DNA of 64,000 nucleotides from DATARH01 sp963789255 (GCA_963789255.1 CAWBJW010000002.1:496001-560000); one strand, 5' to 3'. Shown: positions 1 to 9,773, counted from the stretch's first letter. Numbers and translations are program-made. Notes: generated from the sequence alone by a model not told the origin.

Positions 1-1
1 C

Positions 2-1588
2 GGCCGCCACAATCTGCCGCAACTCGAGAGCGATGTGATCCCGGCCTTTCTGCCGCATCAGACGTGGTTCGCGGGTCAGGGTGTTGCAGCGGTGCGCGTG
101 TTGGCGCATGGCGAGATCGACCGGCCGGCGGCGGACGGCGCCGCAACCGAGGTCTTCCTGCCGCAAATCGTCGAGGCTCAGTTCGCCAACGGTGATCGGC
201 AGCGCTATTTCCTGCCGCTCGCCGCGATCTGGTCGCCGCGCGGCAGCGAGCTGCGCCAAGGCCTGCTCCCGGCCACGCTCGCCGAGCTGCGCCAATCCCG
301 CCGCGAAGGAGCGCTCGTCGATGCACTGGCGCATGACGGTTTTCCGCTGGCGGTGATCGAGGCGATCCGCCGCGACGCGACGGTGCCGCTCGCCGGCGGC
401 GAGATCCGTTTCCGCAAAACGCCGATTTTCGATCGGAGCCCGGTCCCCGAAGGCCTGGTCATTCGCTCTGCCGGCCCGGGCCGGTCGAACAGCTCAGTGT
501 TCTTTGAAGATTACGCGATGCTCAAGATCTACCGGCGGCTCTACCCCGACCCGCATCCCGCGATCGAGATGGCGCGCTTTCTGGTCGAGCGCGCCGGCTT
601 TGCCAACACGCCGCCGCCGCTCGGCACGATCGAGTTCGCGATGGCCGGCGAGACCAGCGCCCAATCGAGCGCCCTGGGCGTCCTGTTCGGCTACGTCCGC
701 AATCAGGGCGATGGCTGGAACCAGGCGCTCGATTATCTGGGCCGCTATCTCGACGATGCGCAGTTCGGCAGCGCCGCTGTCGCAAGCGCGGCCGGGCACG
801 CCGCGGGCCTGCCCGATCCCGACCATTTCTTCCTCACCTTGGCCCGGCAGCTCGGCATCCGCACGGCCGAGATGCACCGGGCATTGGCCGAGAATGCCGG
901 CGACGATCCTGACTTCCGGCCCGAGCCAATCGGGCCGCAGGATCTGGCCGAATGGCGCGATGAGCTGGAAAGCGCTGCCGCCGACATGGTGTCGGCACTG
1001 CACCGTGCCCGGCCGGGCTTGTCCGGCCGGACCCGGGATCTCGCCGAGCAGCTCCTCGGCGCTCCGGACCGGTTGCTGGCGCTTATCCGTGCGCTGATCC
1101 CCTCAGAGGTCGCGGCGCACAAGACCCGCTATCACGGCGACTTTCACCTCGGGCAGGTCATCGTCGTGCAGAACGATTTTTTCATCGTCGGCTTCGACGG
1201 GGCACCGGGACTGCCGCTTCCCGCGCACCGGCGCAAAAGCTCGCCGCTGCGCGACGTTGCGGCGATGATCAGGTCTTTCGACTATGCCGCGGTGGCCGCG
1301 GTGCGGCACCTGGCCGAGAGCCGGCCGACCGCCGAGCCGCGGATGGTTGAGCTTGCCGAGGCGTGGCGCCAGCGCGCGGTCGATGGCTTTCGCGCCGCCT
1401 ACCGCAAGGCGATGCGAGGGTGCCCCTCATATCCGGCGAGCAAGAAACAGGCACGCGAGATCAAAACCTTCTTCACGCTCGAAAGGGCGGTGCACGAGCT
1501 GTCCTACGAACTCGCAAACCGGCCGGCCTGGGCAGAGATCCCGCTGAAGGGAATCCTCGGCATTCTGGCGAAGGCGCGCCTTGGTTGA
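2..1588 (+). CDS. Maltokinase domain protein, 5'-partial (probably the C-terminal part of trehalose synthase/maltokinase)
   Basis: The reading frame is open to the left edge, so the first in-frame GTG (35) is probably internal. The stretch FLPHQTWFAGQG is the maltokinase N-terminal signature. HGDFHLGQ (about 1135-1158) is the catalytic loop and KSSPLRDVAAMIRSFDYAA is the conserved C-terminal block. Family members phosphorylate maltose to maltose-1-phosphate with ATP in the TreS-Mak-GlgE glucan pathway, often as a fusion behind TreS. The usual metal-binding DFEGEP motif reads GFDGAP here, so the key Asp is Gly (codon GGC near 1190). Activity is therefore uncertain. Family call is firm; the TreS fusion is inferred from the open 5' frame only. 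Confidence 0.8.
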   Translation, partial: GRHNLPQLESDVIPAFLPHQTWFAGQGVAAVRVLAHGEIDRPAADGAATEVFLPQIVEAQFANGDRQRYFLPLAAIWSPRGSELRQGLLPATLAELRQSRREGALVDALAHDGFPLAVIEAIRRDATVPLAGGEIRFRKTPIFDRSPVPEGLVIRSAGPGRSNSSVFFEDYAMLKIYRRLYPDPHPAIEMARFLVERAGFANTPPPLGTIEFAMAGETSAQSSALGVLFGYVRNQGDGWNQALDYLGRYLDDAQFGSAAVASAAGHAAGLPDPDHFFLTLARQLGIRTAEMHRALAENAGDDPDFRPEPIGPQDLAEWRDELESAAADMVSALHRARPGLSGRTRDLAEQLLGAPDRLLALIRALIPSEVAAHKTRYHGDFHLGQVIVVQNDFFIVGFDGAPGLPLPAHRRKSSPLRDVAAMIRSFDYAAVAAVRHLAESRPTAEPRMVELAEAWRQRAVDGFRAAYRKAMRGCPSYPASKKQAREIKTFFTLERAVHELSYELANRPAWAEIPLKGILGILAKARLG

Positions 1589-1615
1589 GAATGGCGCATC
1601 GGACGAGACCGCGCC

Positions 1616-2584
1616 TCACTCGGCGGCGGCTTGCTGGCGTAGCAGGCGTGCCAGCTCGCCGCCGAGAAAGCGGGCAAGCTCGGTCATCGCCGGGCGGCCG
1701 GCGCGAGCCTCGGCCTCGGGGTTGTAGTTGGTATTGGTGTTGACGTCGTAGGTGTAGACCGTCCCGGCGCCGTCGCAGATGAACTCGATGCCGGCGATTT
1801 CGATATCGTTGGTGGCGAGAAAGGCCTCGTAGCGCCGCTTCAGCGCGGGGTCGATGTCGTCGATGATCGCGAACCTGGCACGCGCGTCTTCCCCGGCCGG
1901 GCAGAACGAATCGGCGACGGCGCAGGCATCGGCCGGGCACAGATCGAACCCGTCCGACGTATCGACCTCGACGGCATAGAAAAACCGGCCGCCGATGAAT
2001 TCGGCGCGGGTGATCAGCGGCCCGGTTGGACCACTGACCGGCGCGCGGACATAATGCTGCAGCAGGTGGATGCCATCGATCGGCGGCTGATACTCGGGCC
2101 CGTCGAGGTAGGCGGCGAGCGCCTCGGCGGTATGGAACAGCCGGACCCCGAGCCCCTTGCCGCCGCGGTTCGGCTTGAGGATCACCGGGCTGCCTGCGAA
2201 ATGCGATTGCGCCGCGGCGACGAGGAGTTCCTTGCCGGCGACCAGCACGGTGCGCGGCGTGCGGATGCCGGCGGCTTCGAGCGCGGCATACTGGCGGGCC
2301 TTGCTGATTTCGAGATCGAGCGCGCGCGGCCCGTTAATGATGCGCCGCCCATGCCCGGCGAGCCAGGCCAGCACAGAAGCGGTCAGCTCGGCGGCATAGC
2401 GGTGGTCGCGGGTGTGCGACGACGCGCTCATTCGACTGTAGAAGACGCCCGCGGGCGGTGCCGTTGACAGGTCGAAGACGCCGCGATCGAGAAACCAGCT
2501 GCGCCACGGCAGCTGCTCCGCATCGAGCGCGCGCGCCAGCGGCTCCAGCCAGGCCTCGTTCTCGTGGATGATGTGGATGTGCAT
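1616..2584 (-). CDS. RimK-type ATP-grasp ligase-like protein
   Basis: A 322-residue protein with an N-terminal pre-ATP-grasp region, a central ATP-binding segment (VILKPNRGGKGLGVRLF, roughly residues 171-187) and a C-terminal metal-binding segment ending in YDVNTNTNYN. ATP-grasp enzymes of the RimK group join a carboxylate to an amine through an acyl phosphate; the substrate here cannot be read from sequence. The ATG start is the first in frame and ends an AT-rich 160-bp gap shared with the divergent SDR gene, so both promoters probably lie there. It converges on the maltokinase gene with 27 bp between the two stops. Confidence 0.75.
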   Translation of the reverse strand: MHIHIIHENEAWLEPLARALDAEQLPWRSWFLDRGVFDLSTAPPAGVFYSRMSASSHTRDHRYAAELTASVLAWLAGHGRRIINGPRALDLEISKARQYAALEAAGIRTPRTVLVAGKELLVAAAQSHFAGSPVILKPNRGGKGLGVRLFHTAEALAAYLDGPEYQPPIDGIHLLQHYVRAPVSGPTGPLITRAEFIGGRFFYAVEVDTSDGFDLCPADACAVADSFCPAGEDARARFAIIDDIDPALKRRYEAFLATNDIEIAGIEFICDGAGTVYTYDVNTNTNYNPEAEARAGRPAMTELARFLGGELARLLRQQAAAE

Positions 2585-2745
2585 CGCGTTGCCTCAAGGG
2601 TACGGTCCGAACATAATATACAAACAATGAGATACGAAATTTCTTGTAATCACGGTTTATTATTGTTGTTAATAATGTGTTCTCGGCAATGGCGCACCGG
2701 CACGCCGCTTCTATAGTGCTGGGCATCACAGGCGGGGAGGACGGC

Positions 2746-3513
2746 ATGGGCCGGGTCGCGGGCAAGGTGGCGCTGGTTGCGGGGGCGGGCGGCGGCATCG
2801 GCGGCGCTGGCGCCGAGGCGCTGGCGCGCGAGGGTGCGGCGTTGTTCTGCACCGACATCGATGCGGCCGCAGCCGAGGCGACCGCCGGGCGCATCCGCGC
2901 CGCCGGCGGGCATGCCGCAGCGCGGCGGCTCGACGTGCGCGACCGCGCCGCAGTCGACGAAGCCGTTGCGGCGGCGGTGCGCGAGTTCGGCCGGCTCGAC
3001 ATCCTCTTGGATTGCGCCGGGATCAACCATCGCGGCAATTTCCTCGATCTCGACGCGGCCGTATGGGACCGCATCATCGCCGTCAACCTGACCGGCATGT
3101 TCCATCTCGGACAGGCGGCGGCGCGCCAGATGGTGCGGCAGGGTGCCAGCGCCATTGGGGGCGGCAGCATCATCAACGTGACCTCGCAGCTCGCCGAGGT
3201 TGCGCGGCCCGAGCGTGCCGCCTATGTCGCGTCCAAAGGCGGCGGCCGCTCGCTGACCCACGCAATGGCGGTCGATCTGGCCGGGCACGGTATCCGGGTC
3301 AACGCGATCGCGCCCGGGCCGACCCTGACCGGGCTTACCCGCGCCAGCTACACCGACCCCGAAGCGCGCCGCGCCACCGAGGCGCTGATCCCATTGGGCC
3401 GGCTCGGCCAGCCCGACGACCTGGTCGGCGCGATGCTGTTCCTCGCCTCGGACGAGTCGCGCTGGGTGACCGGCAGCACGGTCACGGTCGATGGCGGCTA
3501 TCTCGCCGTCTGA
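2746..3513 (+). CDS. SDR family NAD(P)-dependent oxidoreductase
   Basis: A classical short-chain dehydrogenase of 255 residues. The cofactor glycine motif AGAGGGIG is at residues 12-19, and DCAGIN is the NAG-type motif near 89-94. The catalytic triad is Ser147 (NVTS), Tyr160 and Lys164 (YVASK). The C-terminus GSTVTVDGGYLAV is typical of 3-oxoacyl-ACP reductase-like SDRs. The ATG at 2746 was chosen over an upstream start at 2677 because it follows a GGGGAGG ribosome-binding site by a normal spacing and begins exactly at the SDR domain. Substrate unknown. It is divergent from the ATP-grasp gene. Confidence 0.88.
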   Translation: MGRVAGKVALVAGAGGGIGGAGAEALAREGAALFCTDIDAAAAEATAGRIRAAGGHAAARRLDVRDRAAVDEAVAAAVREFGRLDILLDCAGINHRGNFLDLDAAVWDRIIAVNLTGMFHLGQAAARQMVRQGASAIGGGSIINVTSQLAEVARPERAAYVASKGGGRSLTHAMAVDLAGHGIRVNAIAPGPTLTGLTRASYTDPEARRATEALIPLGRLGQPDDLVGAMLFLASDESRWVTGSTVTVDGGYLAV

Positions 3514-3524
3514 TTTCCCCGACC

Positions 3525-3600
3525 CGTCGCCCCGGCGCAAGCGACGGGCACCGCTCCCCCGAATTCCGGCTCCGCTGCGCTTCGGCCGGAATGACGGTTG
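3525..3600. repeat. Dispersed palindromic repeat (GGAATGAC type)
   Basis: Non-coding segment between the SDR stop and the TonB gene stop. It contains a GC-rich hairpin centred on ccggctccgctgcgcttcgg followed by GGAATGAC. This resembles the small intergenic palindromes common in alphaproteobacteria. Lying between two gene ends, it may also act as a bidirectional terminator, but there is no T-tract. Confidence 0.4.
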
Positions 3601-3609
3601 ACGAAAACC

Positions 3610-4488
3610 TCAAGGGGCGAGTGCGAAGCGGATCGCCACCGAGACCTCAACGTCGGCCGCCGTCATGTCCGCCGGGAAGGGCGGCAGGCTGGCGCCCTGC
3701 ATCATCCGGTCGATCGCCGCGTCGAGATCGGGATGGCCGGTGCTCTGAACGACCGCGTAGCTGAGCACCCGCCCCGACCGCGCGACACGAAAACGCAGCA
3801 CCGCCCGCCCCTCTTCGCCCCGCTCGCGGGCGCTCTCGGGGTAATGCTTGTGGCTCGCGAGCCAAGTGCTCAGCGCGGCGCTATAGGAGGCGCTGACGAC
3901 CGGGGCCGGCGGGCGCCGCGGGGCCGGCATCGCCGCGGTCTGCGGCGGCATCGTCGGCGGCATCGTCGGCGGCGCTTCCTTGCGCTGCGGCTGCCGCCTC
4001 TCGATAGAACGAGCGAGATCAGAAATCTGCTTGGGGGAAAACACAAACCTCGAGACCTTCCAGGTGAAGCCTTGCAAACTCATCATGAAGGTGACCGGTT
4101 CGCTTTGGTTGTTTTGCACCCGTACCAAAAAGCGTGTGGGACCGTCGAAAAATGCCCAGGTCACGGACCGTAAGGGATCAATCGAAAAATCTGGATGTGT
4201 CGTTTTTTGCTCCCGCAGCATCGTTACCAATGTCGCCGGGTTTACTATTTGGTCGATCATGATGTCGGCGAATTTCGCTCCGAGCATCGTGCCGAGAAGC
4301 CTGAAGCCAGCCTCGGCGCTACCGGAATTCTCCGGCTTCACCGTCAACATTGTTATCGCGACCGATAGATCATCCTTCAGACCTTGGCGAACATTCGGCC
4401 AGTCAATTTCGTCCTCCAGGGCCGCTGTGTCCTGTGTTTTCACGGCCTGGGCCAATTCGTAAAGGGTCAAATAGGGATAGGCGGTATA
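3610..4488 (-). pseudogene. DUF2939 plus TonB C-terminal domain protein, 5'-truncated by an IS
   Basis: The N-terminal half (AYPYLTLYELAQAV onward) matches the start of the DUF2939 family, which normally follows a signal peptide or membrane anchor. A Pro-rich spacer (PPTMPPTMPPQ) leads to a TonB-type C-terminal domain (YPESARERGEEGRAVLRFRV to the end). The signal peptide and start codon are absent: the frame runs into the IS630 inverted repeat at 4489-4500 and meets a stop at 4513-4515. The flank on the far side of the IS (from 5657) does not encode the missing N-terminus in any obvious frame, so the insertion may be accompanied by a deletion. An internal TTG start at 4470 would give a cytosolic protein and is unlikely to be functional. 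Confidence 0.65.
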
Positions 4489-5655
4489 ATACCAAGTCCC
4501 TCCGAGCGCGACTCACGTAGGGGATTCCCAAGGCGAGGAGAATGTGATTCACCGTGGCAAACGAGAGGGGGTTTGCCATGGCGGCAGCGGTTCGCCTTCG
4601 GGAGGGTTACGACGCGGTAGGATTGCGCGATCTGGCGAAGCGGTCTGTGGATGCCGCTCAGACCCGACGCTTGTTGGCTCTGGCGGCGATCTATGACGGC
4701 GGATCTCGCACCGAGGCCGCCAAGATGGGTGGCGTCGGGCTGCAAACGGTGCGGGACTGGGTGTTGGCTTTCAACGCCGAGGGGCCGCCTGGCTTGGTGA
4801 ACGGCAAGGCCCCGGGCAACGCGCCGCTGCTCACCGAAGCGCACCGGCAAGCGTTGCTGGAGATCGTCGAGAGCGGTCCGATCCCGGCGGTTCACGGCGT
4901 TGTCCGCTGGCGGCTGGTCGATCTGGCGCAATGGGTGTTCGAGGAATTCCGCATCTCGATCAGCAAGCAGACGCTGAGCCGCGAATTGCGCGCTCTGGGC
5001 TTGCGCAAGCTGTCGGCGCGACCCCGGCACCACGCCCAGGATGGCGAGGCCCTGGCGGCGTTCAAAAAAACTTCGCCGAGAGCCTCGACGTGATTGCCAA
5101 GCGCGACGCGGCCGGCAAGCCGATAGAGATCTGGTTTCAAGACGAGGCCCGGATCGGCCAGAAGAACAAGATCACCCGGCGATGGGCACGGCGCGGGACG
5201 CGGCCCTCGGCACCCCACGATCAGAGAACGCGCTCGACCTATATCTTCGGCGCGATCTGTCCGGCCAAGGGGACTGCCGCCGGCCTCATCCTGCCGCGCT
5301 GCAATACCGCCGCGATGGCGCTGCACCTGGCCGAAATCTCCCGAACGGTTACACCGGGCGCCCATGCCGTCCTGCTGCTCGATCAGGCCGGCTGGCACCT
5401 CTCCGCCAAGCTCGACATCCCCGACAACATCACCCTGATGCCGCTGCCCCCGAAGTCGCCGGAACTCAATCCGGTCGAAAACATCTGGCAGTACATGCGC
5501 GACAACTGGCTCTCCAACCGGGTCTTCCAGTCGTACGGCGACATCCTCGATCACTGCTGTCATGCCTGGAACAAGCTCGTTGACCGGCCATGGACTATCA
5601 TGTCGATCGGCCTGCGCGATTGGCCCCATCGGTTCTAATCAGCGGGATTTGGTAT
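4489..5655 (+). mobile_element. IS630-family insertion sequence, about 1.17 kb
   Basis: Imperfect terminal inverted repeats are visible: ATACCAAGTCCC at 4489-4500 and GGGATTTGGTAT at 5644-5655 (reverse complement ATACCAAATCCC). TA dinucleotides flank both ends, as expected for IS630/Tc1-mariner elements that target TA. The exact duplicated TA cannot be fixed because the left flank reads TATAATACC and the right TATAAGCC. The element carries one transposase split over two frames. It interrupts the 5' end of the DUF2939/TonB gene. Confidence 0.8.
4578..5638 (+). CDS. IS630-family transposase, probable -1 programmed frameshift
   Basis: The first frame (4578 to stop near 5093) encodes a helix-turn-helix region (TRRLLALAAIYDGGSRTEAA, then TVRDWV). 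The second frame (joined near 5064 and ending 5638) encodes the DDE catalytic domain: Asp in FQDEARIG, Asp in LLLDQAGWH, Glu in PPKSPELNPVENIW. The frames join at an A7 run (5064-5070) where a -1 slip turns TTC-AAA-AAA-ACT into the downstream frame; this is the usual layout for IS elements that make transposase by frameshifting. The ATG at 4578 follows a GAGAGGGGG site, with an upstream GTG at 4554 as the alternative. Probably active or recently active. Confidence 0.8.
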
Positions 5656-5958
5656 AAGCCGGCCGTTTCTAAAGACCGCAGTAATGGAAGACGGTTGAAC
5701 CCATCTAAACCAGGAAGCGCCGATAGAGTGACGGTCGCGATCCTGACATCTCGATGGCATCGTCATCCGGGGAATCTCGGCCCAAGCATGATGCGCGCGA
5801 CGATCCGCCCGCACCGCCGGCGAACCGAGGCGCGGCGCAGGTCGATCGTCTCGAAGAACTTCGGGATCGACCGATCCGGGGCTATGCTGCGTTCGCCACC
5901 GGCGACCGATGCGGCCGTCCCCGTGAGGACGCCGGCGGCCGAATCAGGGAGGGCGAGT

Positions 5959-6985
5959 ATGTCGATCACGTTCGAGATCAAAGCCTTCGAGTTTGGCGGC
6001 ATCGCACCCTACGGATGGGCCCCCAATCCCGGAAAGTTCGGCGGCAGCATCATGGGCCACGAGTTCACGATGGTCGCCATGGTCAAGCTCAAATGGAGCC
6101 GGGATTGGTTCAGCGGACCGACGGTGACCAACAAGCTTCCGGCCCTCGTCTGGAGCGAGAAGGAATTCTGGTGGGAGCAGGACAGACTCGGGAACCTGGA
6201 TCTACAAGGGTGACAACAACAAGGGCGATCTCTACCAGACCGCGCCCGGCAGCCCGACGTGGGGCGGCTTCCAGCACCATACCGGAAACGATGTCCGAGA
6301 CCTGCTCTGGGTTTACGAGCCGGGCTTTGGCGTGCCCAACGCGGCGCGGGCCCGGCTGCTCAGCCTGACCCAGAACAGTATTGTCAATGCCCAGACGCTG
6401 GTCATCGACGCGCTCAAGAAAGAGAAGAAATACAGGGACGCGCAGACGCTTTCGACAACGCCGAAAAAACGTAACGAAGGCGAAACCCTGATGTGGTGGC
6501 TCACCGCTGAGCGGCTCGCGGAAAAATCCCAATCGGTGATCGTCGCCGCGCTCGATCGTCCCGGTATGGCCAAGAGCGGCGGCAGCGGCGCCTCGGGTGG
6601 TGGCTTCACCTCGAAGACCACGGCCCCGTCGCGCCGTCGCGTGCTGCAATTCAGTCTGAGCGTTGCCGGCTCGGCCGAAATCTTTACCGCGACCCAAATC
6701 CTGGAGACCCAGAATTCGGTACCCTCGATCAGCAAATTCCTGATCCCCGGCCAGTCGGACAACTGGTGCCAGGCAATTCCCGACAAATACCTTGCTTATT
6801 GGCGCGGCCATCTCGATCTGAACAACGTCTATGCCCAGACGACCGATCTCGAGGCGGGCAACCTTGTCGATCTGTGGATCGCCCAGCATCCGCCCGCCCC
6901 GACACCGACCCCGACCCCTTGGGTGGTCGGCATAATTACCCCGACACCGACCCCCTGGGTGGTCGGCATCAAACCCACCGGCTGA
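5959..6985 (+). CDS. Unknown protein with Pro-rich C-terminal repeats (frameshifted)
   Basis: I do not recognise this family. The ATG at 5959 follows AGGGAGGG. The first frame reads MSITFEIKAFEFGGIAPYG to WWEQ, then meets a stop at 6211-6213. A single-base shift near 6185 restores a frame (GTWIYKGDNNKG, then LLWVYEPGFGVPNAARARLL) that continues to 6985, giving about 340 residues. The C-terminus carries two near-identical PTPTPTPWVVGI units. There is no signal peptide or membrane segment, and it looks like a soluble cytosolic or exported-by-machine protein. Its place in the accessory block beside the T6SS and toxin-like genes is suggestive only. Confidence 0.5.
6899..6969 (+). repeat. Two-copy in-gene repeat encoding PTPTPTPWVVGI
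   Basis: Two direct copies of a unit of about 36 bases (ccgacaccgacccc followed by tgggtggtcggcat) lie at the 3' end of the unknown gene. They differ by a few bases. Such Pro-Thr runs are typical of flexible C-terminal tails. Confidence 0.7.
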
Positions 6986-7072
6986 CCACAGGCGCCGGGC
7001 CGCCGCGGGGACCGGCCCGGTACCGTCGGGCCAGCACCGTCGGGAGCATCGGCGGCGGCCGCTGCATTCCCG

Positions 7073-7626
7073 GTGCGGCCGGTGGCGGATCTGCAAGTCG
7101 GCGTGCCGGCGGATGAGGAGCCGGCCTCGGAACTGCGCGGATCGCTGGTCTCCGGCGCCGAGACGTTGGCCGCGGCATCAACCCAGCATCCGGCGCCAAA
7201 CTCCGGGTCAACAGCACCTCCCGGCAACGGCGCCGCGCCGTCCGCGGGCCCGGCAGCAGCGACATCGGCACAAGCCGCCGCCGGCCAGGCGCCAACCCCG
7301 GTGCCGGCTCGCGCGGAGCCGCCGAAACGCGCCTTCGCGGTGCGCGTCGGCGCCTATCTCGAGCCGGGCGCGGCGCAGCGGCGCGCCGGGTTTCTGCACC
7401 TGCGCGGCTACCAGCCGCTGGTCTTGTCGTCACGGCAGCCGGAAGAAGGGCTGACCTGGTATTCCGTCGTGCTCGGGCAGGCGAATGATCTGGCGGCGGC
7501 ACGCCGCAGGCCGAGCAGTTCGAGGGTGATCAGCAACAGCACCCGGAGATCGTCAGTTGGTCGCTGGTCCCCGCGGGCCCCGGCCCGGGCGATCCGTCGA
7601 ACTCATCCGCCAAGCCGCCGTCCTGA
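7073..7626 (+). CDS. SPOR-domain protein (frameshifted)
   Basis: A low-complexity Ala/Pro-rich segment precedes a SPOR-like domain, RAFAVRVGAYLEPGAAQRR to LTWYSVVLGQAND. SPOR domains bind denuded septal peptidoglycan. The frame is lost near 7505: shifting by one base gives QAEQFEGDQQQHPEIVSWSL ending at a TGA at 7624-7626, which completes the domain. No signal peptide is seen from the GTG at 7073. The frame is open upstream to the TGA of the previous gene, so the true N-terminus is unresolved. It is convergent with the cyclase gene. Confidence 0.55.
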
Positions 7627-7713
7627 AGCGTCACGATCTGCCTACGGGCTTCCCCCTTCGCCCCGGCAATGGCGGGCAAGACCTGGCCCGCGATCCGATC
7701 CCGATTTCGGCAA

Positions 7714-9058
7714 TCAGTCCAACCGCCCCCGCGCGCGCGGGCGCATCGAGTATTCGGCGGGATCGGGTGCGATGCCCGCCTCGGCGAGCCACTGCTCCTT
7801 GGCGACCACCTGGTAGGAGCCTTTGCGGGCGATGCTCGCCATCGTGCGAAAATCCACCAGGCTTTCGATCGCAAAGACACCCCTGTGCGGCACAAAGGCA
7901 ATTACCGGAAGGCACTCGGCGAGGCTTCCCTTCGCCAGGGCGATATTGCCCGCCTCGTCATTGTGGTGGATGGCGTTTCCTCCCTTGTAGCCGCCGGCGC
8001 CCTAAATCGCCGTGTTCAGCATCGCCTTCACTGTGAGAATGCGAGCGCTAACGTCGCCGTAGCGGTAGTTCTCCTTACGCCCGCTCGCCTGCAGCCGCGC
8101 GTTCAACAGCGGGCAATCTCGGTAAATTACCGATCCCGCCGAGGAACGCTCCGGCCGAGGAAACGACGGGACCGACGCCGTGCCTGATCGCGGATGGGCG
8201 AATGTTCGGCGCCTTTTCGGCGATCGGCCCCATATGGGCAAGCTGAAAGGCGACAGCGTGCTGACCGCGCATTGCATCCTGCCGCGACGGCCAGATCGTG
8301 AACAGGTCGTAATCGGCGGTCACGCAGGCCTTAAAGCCGCGCCGCTCCGTGCCCGGGTTGATCAGACCGAGGATCGTCTCGTATCCCCGGAACAAGATCG
8401 GCTTTGACACCTCCGCCGGGTAGAGCTGCCTGAAATTGCGGCCTTGCAGGCACAATACGAAGTGGTTTTGGGCCCAACCCTCGCCATCGACATGCAGCCA
8501 TGGATTGCGGGCATTGCCCACCGGAATCAGGCGCCACGGCAGGGTCAAGCGCTCGGTCTGGCCCCCTCCATTCGTGAAGGTCTGGCTCGAAGTGCCTTCG
8601 AAGCTGCCGGCGCCGACCGCCCTGACCTCCTGGAGGATGCCCGCTTGCCGCAGGTGATCGAAACGCTCGCCGGAGATGACGATCGGCATGACCCCGGCCT
8701 TCCAGGCAGCGACGTCCTCGCCGGCAGGGTTGCCAAAGAACTTTTCGTTGATGTGCCCCGTGAGCGCATCATGCGTCCATGCGATGTTCTTGACCCGGTA
8801 GGATATCCCTTTGTCTCCGGGCTTGCTGAGGCGCGGATCGGCGCAAACAAATCCGCAAATCGGTCCCCAATCGCAAGATTTCGTGTCGATACGAAAGCCC
8901 TTCATACTGTAGTTCTCGGCAATCAGGCCTTGCGCAGCGCTGCCCGGAGCGCGAAAAAAGATGAAGCAATCCGTCCGATCAGCAACATCCTGGCACGCCC
9001 GCGCATGTTTGACGACGAAGCCCGTTACGCCGCAGGCGCTTTGTGGATCGGTCTTCAT
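7714..9058 (-). pseudogene. Edema factor/ExoY/CyaA-type nucleotidyl cyclase toxin (one frameshift, one in-frame TAG)
   Basis: From the ATG at 9058 the protein carries the calmodulin/actin-type cyclase signature. FIFFRAPGSAAQGLI leads into SMKGFRIDTKSCDWGPICGF, with Lys53 and Lys60 at the positions of EF Lys346/Lys353. VTADYDLF supplies the paired metal-binding Asp249/Asp251. The frame then breaks near 8080; the next frame reads YGDVSARILTVKAMLNTAI, hits TAG at 8002-8004, and continues in the same frame with GGYKGGNAIHHNDEAGN, the C-terminal catalytic block, to a stop at 7714-7716. Family members are secreted toxins that make cAMP or cGMP inside host cells after binding a host cofactor. As written, the product would lack the last catalytic segment. 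Family assignment is strong; delivery route unknown. Confidence 0.75.
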
Positions 9059-9773
9059 TGGGGCAGGGACCGTGCGCGGTAATTGCCGCGGTCGTGTCGG
9101 CAAGGAGGTTCAAGCGTACCCATTGATGCCCAACGCGACAATCGGAATCACGAGTGCCGAACCGACCGACATTCCTTTGGCGCGATCGGTTCTCGCCTGT
9201 CGGGCCGCCATGGCCGAGTGAGGCTTGCGCAGCGCGCTCCGATCGCAACGCAATCTGTTGCGGTTTCCACCGCCTGCCGCGGACGCTGCGCGCGATTTTG
9301 CCGTTGCCCAAGACGCCGGAAGGGACGATTCTGGCTCGCAACCATCGGGAATGCGGGGAGTGTCGGCTAACATCGCTCCAGACCTCGCATACGCCGCAGG
9401 ATAACGCCCAGATCAGGGATTCGCTTCGAGGAACAGGACAGAGCCAATGCGCGAGATTTTGAAGGAAGATGTCCTTACTTTTTTTTGTGTTCAGCTGGAC
9501 CCAAATATCCCCCCGATATGTCGCCCGCGGTTTCCGCGCAGCTGGTAAGCGATAAAGAAAAATATGAATTTGGGAAATTACGTCCCCAGCAGATACCCAT
9601 GCTGCAAAATGGTGAGAGAGATAATAATGTGAAGAGATACTATCAGAACTTGCTATACTCGAATGAGATGCCTGATTCTGCCGGTTTTCTTTTGGCTGGG
9701 GTAGTGTATCACGCCGGCTTCGGCGCCGGGTGTTCTCGGGATCCCGGTTGACAAGAGAAAGTGGAGGAAGACG
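9059..9773. other. 715-bp non-coding or weakly coding gap, AT-rich in its second half
   Basis: This lies between the divergent cyclase and peptidase genes. From about 9460 it turns AT-rich (a T8 run near 9480) and includes a possible 88-codon frame from a TTG at 9485 to 9751 that matches nothing I know. The composition differs from the GC-rich neighbours, which fits a promoter region or foreign DNA. GTGGAGGAAG at 9761-9770 is the ribosome-binding site of the peptidase gene. Confidence 0.4.

Noticed and set aside
5041..5100. IS630 transposase as a simple pseudogene
   Set aside because: The break is exactly at an A7 run with a -1 relation between the frames, the normal programmed-frameshift layout, and all three catalytic acidic residues are present.
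9485..9751. 88-codon frame in the AT-rich gap before the peptidase gene
   Set aside because: TTG start, no clear ribosome-binding site and no recognisable family; kept only as a remark in the gap entry.
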